A program made the translations under genes and the position numbers. Below, in pieces: positions 28,744-30,965 of a stretch of 30,965 nucleotides of DNA. The first letter of the stretch is position 1, and every line of letters starts with the position of its first letter. The stretch comes from Acidobacteriaceae bacterium (GTDB lineage: Bacteria; Acidobacteriota; Terriglobia; Terriglobales; Acidobacteriaceae). The stretch is taken from positions 419 through 31,383 of the forward strand of contig PMMJ01000242.1 of assembly GCA_003162255.1 (NCBI GenBank), read 5' to 3'. The notes beneath the pieces were generated by a model that saw only the letters and a list, made by a program, of their open reading frames with translations, had not been told where the DNA came from and ran no database searches.

Positions 28744-30696
28744 ATGTCCGATTCGATCTCCAATCCGGCGCCTGCTGAACAGAACCCGTCGAACCTGCGG
28801 GTGGAAGTCGACGACCTGATCGCCCAAGGCGCCTTCGATCTTGCCGCGCGGCGGCTGGCCGGGCTTTGGCGGCGCGATCCCGCGCCCGGTACGGCGAACT
28901 TCGTGACTTCGCGGCTCGACGAGTTGCGCGAAAAGCCCGGCAACAAACTCGCTCTTACGAAATTTAGACTGGCGATTCTGCGCTCGTTCACCGTCGAGCC
29001 TATCGTGCCGCTGTTGCGGGCCGAAGCATTCGTCTACGGTATCGATCTCGAAGTGCATGTCGGCGATTTCAACACCTACGTTCAGGACATGCTCGACGGC
29101 CAGAGCTCGCTCTATCGCTTCGCGCCGCATGCAGTCGTGCTGGCAGTGCGCAGCGGCGAGGCCGCTCCGGAGCTGTGGCGTGACTTCGCCGATCTGGCGC
29201 CGGAGGCGGCGCGGCAAGCCGCCGAGCGCGTGGTCCAAGGCTATGAGCAGTGGATCGGCGCGTTTCGCAAACACAGCCAGGCAGCGCTGATTGTTCATTC
29301 CCTCGAGCGCCCGTCATCCCCGAGTCTCGGGATTCTCGACAGCCAATCCGAGGCGAGACAGTCCGGCCTCATCCGCCAGATCAATCGTGAACTGTTGCGC
29401 ATTGCGGAAGGATTTCACGGAGTGTACGGGCTCGACTACGACGCGCTAGTGGCGCGTCACGGCAGCGAGCACTGGCACGACGAGCGCAAGTGGCTGACGG
29501 CGCGCCTTCCCATCGCGGCCGGTTATCTTCTTCAGATGGCGCGCGAGTGGATGCGTTTCGTTGTCCCAATCAGCGCCCCGCTCAGCGGCCGTACCGCCAA
29601 AGTTTTGGTCGTCGACCTCGACAACACGTTGTGGGGCGGAGTGATCGGCGAAGATGGCATGGCCGGAATTAAAGTTGGCCCCGAATATCCGGGCGCCGCA
29701 TATCAGGCCTTGCAGCGCGTCCTGCTCGATCTGTCGCGCAAGGGAATTCTGCTCGCCGTGTGCAGTAAGAATAATCTCGACGACGCCATGGAGGCGCTAG
29801 AGAAGCATCCCGGAATGCTGGTGCGCGCGAAACACTTCGCGGCGCTGCGTATTAATTGGACCGACAAGTCGCAGAATCTCCGCGAGATCGCGCAGGAACT
29901 GAACGTCGGCATCGATGCGCTCGCCTTCCTCGACGACAATCCGTTTGAGCGCGAGCAGGTGCGCGCCGCGCTGCCTGAGATCACTGTCATCGATCTTCCG
30001 CGAAATCCGCTGGAGTACGCTTCCGCGGTCAGGAATTGTGCTGCGTTCGAGCGACTCACCCTTTCGTCCGAGGATCAGCAGCGCACCGAGATGTATGCGG
30101 CCCAGAAGCAGCGCGCCGGCGCCGAACAGAACTTTCAATCGAAGGAAGATTTCTTTCGCTTCCTCGAGCAGGAAGCCGAACTGGAACCCGTGTCGGAGCT
30201 GACGTTGGCGCGGGTCGCACAACTGACGCAGAAAACCAACCAGTTCAACCTGACCACCCGGCGCTACACCGAACCGCAGATCGCGGGGATGGCGAAACAA
30301 CCGGACTGGCACATATTTTCGATCAAGGTGCGCGACCGTTTCGGCGACCACGGGCTGGTCGGGGTCGCGATCGCGCACGACCAAGGCGAGCAGTGCGAGG
30401 TGGATACCTTCCTGCTGAGCTGCCGCGTCATCGGAAGAACAGTCGAAACCGCGCTTCTCGCCCATCTCGCCGAAAGCGCTCGCCGGCGCGGCCGCAAGCG
30501 CCTGGTGGGCTGGTTTCTGGCGACGAAGAAAAATGCGCCGGCGCGCGATTTCTACGAGCAGCACGGTTTCGAGCGGCAGAAGACGGATGGCGCGGGCTCC
30601 CTGTGGGCGCTCGATCTGGAGAGTTCTACTCTGCAGTGCCCCGATTGGATTAAGCTGAAGGTGACGACGGAAACCAAACCCGGAGGAATGAATTGA
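28744..30696 (+). CDS. FkbH-like HAD (subfamily IIIC) and GNAT protein
   Basis: The 650-residue protein matches the full FkbH layout. The first 280 residues form the family's N-terminal domain (AILRSFTVEPIVPLLRAEAF, VGDFNTYVQDMLD). A HAD phosphatase domain follows with KVLVVDLDNTLWGG (Asp291 nucleophile, Asp293) and FLDDNPFEREQVR. A GNAT-like acyltransferase domain runs from about 490 to 640 (DTFLLSCRVIGRTVETALLAHL, ARDFYEQHGF). In characterised FkbH-type systems this enzyme takes 1,3-bisphosphoglycerate, removes phosphate and loads glyceryl onto a discrete ACP. Here an ACP gene directly follows, its TTG start overlapping the stop codon of this gene (TTGA). The start at 28744 has no obvious ribosome site. 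It probably supplies an acyl group to the glycan or lipid of this locus. Confidence 0.9.
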   Translation: MSDSISNPAPAEQNPSNLRVEVDDLIAQGAFDLAARRLAGLWRRDPAPGTANFVTSRLDELREKPGNKLALTKFRLAILRSFTVEPIVPLLRAEAFVYGIDLEVHVGDFNTYVQDMLDGQSSLYRFAPHAVVLAVRSGEAAPELWRDFADLAPEAARQAAERVVQGYEQWIGAFRKHSQAALIVHSLERPSSPSLGILDSQSEARQSGLIRQINRELLRIAEGFHGVYGLDYDALVARHGSEHWHDERKWLTARLPIAAGYLLQMAREWMRFVVPISAPLSGRTAKVLVVDLDNTLWGGVIGEDGMAGIKVGPEYPGAAYQALQRVLLDLSRKGILLAVCSKNNLDDAMEALEKHPGMLVRAKHFAALRINWTDKSQNLREIAQELNVGIDALAFLDDNPFEREQVRAALPEITVIDLPRNPLEYASAVRNCAAFERLTLSSEDQQRTEMYAAQKQRAGAEQNFQSKEDFFRFLEQEAELEPVSELTLARVAQLTQKTNQFNLTTRRYTEPQIAGMAKQPDWHIFSIKVRDRFGDHGLVGVAIAHDQGEQCEVDTFLLSCRVIGRTVETALLAHLAESARRRGRKRLVGWFLATKKNAPARDFYEQHGFERQKTDGAGSLWALDLESSTLQCPDWIKLKVTTETKPGGMN

Positions 30697-30941
30697 CAGC
30701 CAGTACATTGGAGCAAGTGCGAAACGTCGCCAGCGATATTCTCGGAATTCCGGCGGACAAGATCACCGCGGAATCTTCGCCGGAAACGATCGAGAATTGG
30801 GATTCCATGCAGCATCTTAATCTGGTTCTCGCCATCGAAGAAAAGTTCGGAATACAGCTCGAGCCCGAAGACATTGAACAGATGAAGAACATCGGCGCGG
30901 TCGCGGCGGTGGTCGAGAGGCTGCAGTCCGCCGCGCCCTAG
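30693..30941 (+). CDS. Discrete acyl carrier protein
   Basis: This 82-residue acidic four-helix protein is an acyl carrier protein. The 4'-phosphopantetheine attachment site is Ser38 in ENWDSMQHLNLVLAIEE, and the end IEQMKNIGAVAAVVERL is the usual helix IV. It is not the housekeeping ACP, whose site reads GADSLD. This type is typical of stand-alone ACPs beside FkbH and capsule or polyketide acyltransferases. The start is TTG at 30693, with GGAGG at 30682-30686 and overlap with the fkbH-like stop codon, so translation is coupled. Its partner enzymes (an acyltransferase or ketosynthase) would be expected beyond the window's end. Confidence 0.9.
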   Translation: MTASTLEQVRNVASDILGIPADKITAESSPETIENWDSMQHLNLVLAIEEKFGIQLEPEDIEQMKNIGAVAAVVERLQSAAP

Positions 30942-30965
30942 GTTTCGTATCGGGGCATCGCTTTA

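Overview
The window is G+C-rich bacterial chromosome with no RNA genes, insertion sequences, phage genes or CRISPR array that I can see. Long Ig-like/beta-propeller secreted proteins, a PHP-containing PolX, a fused Sat-CysC and palindromic repeats between genes suggest a soil bacterium of the Acidobacteriota. That placement is inference from gene style; no marker gene such as rRNA is present.

The left part (1 to about 11.8 kb) is scattered housekeeping genes on both strands: RecQ helicase (-), a YfcE-type phosphoesterase (+), a small secreted protein (+), an HU protein (-), an exported coiled-coil protein (-), Glu-Q tRNA(Asp) synthetase (-), a lipoprotein (+), dodecin (+), a YceI protein (+), a PgeF-type multicopper/purine nucleoside phosphorylase-like protein (+), a pirin (-), a cold-shock protein (+) and PolX (+). 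The spacers hold clear terminators, a palindromic operator candidate before the pirin gene, a good sigma70-type promoter before the cold-shock gene, REP-like hairpins and unusual degenerate 7-8-nt tandem repeats.

The right part (about 12.1 to 31 kb) is all on the + strand and looks like an accessory locus for a sulfated, acylated or otherwise decorated cell-surface glycan. It contains two near-identical cytoplasmic propeller-like genes of unknown function on either side of a Wzx-type flippase. Next come a fused ATP sulfurylase/APS kinase (makes PAPS), a TauE/SafE anion transporter, a CysQ-type PAP phosphatase (removes the sulfotransferase by-product) and a NodB-type polysaccharide deacetylase. 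After these lie two divergent secreted propeller proteins with different accessory domains around a GT-C glycosyltransferase-like membrane protein, then a PAPS-type sulfotransferase, a VOC-fold epimerase-like protein, an FkbH-type HAD/GNAT protein and a discrete acyl carrier protein. The window ends just after the ACP, so the locus probably continues.

My reading is that PAPS is made by Sat-CysC, used by the sulfotransferase and cleared by CysQ, while FkbH plus ACP prepare a glyceryl-type acyl unit and the flippase and GT-C protein handle a lipid-linked glycan. The enzyme families are recognised from motifs; their joint role is inference. Several genes here appear to use TTG starts behind good Shine-Dalgarno sequences.
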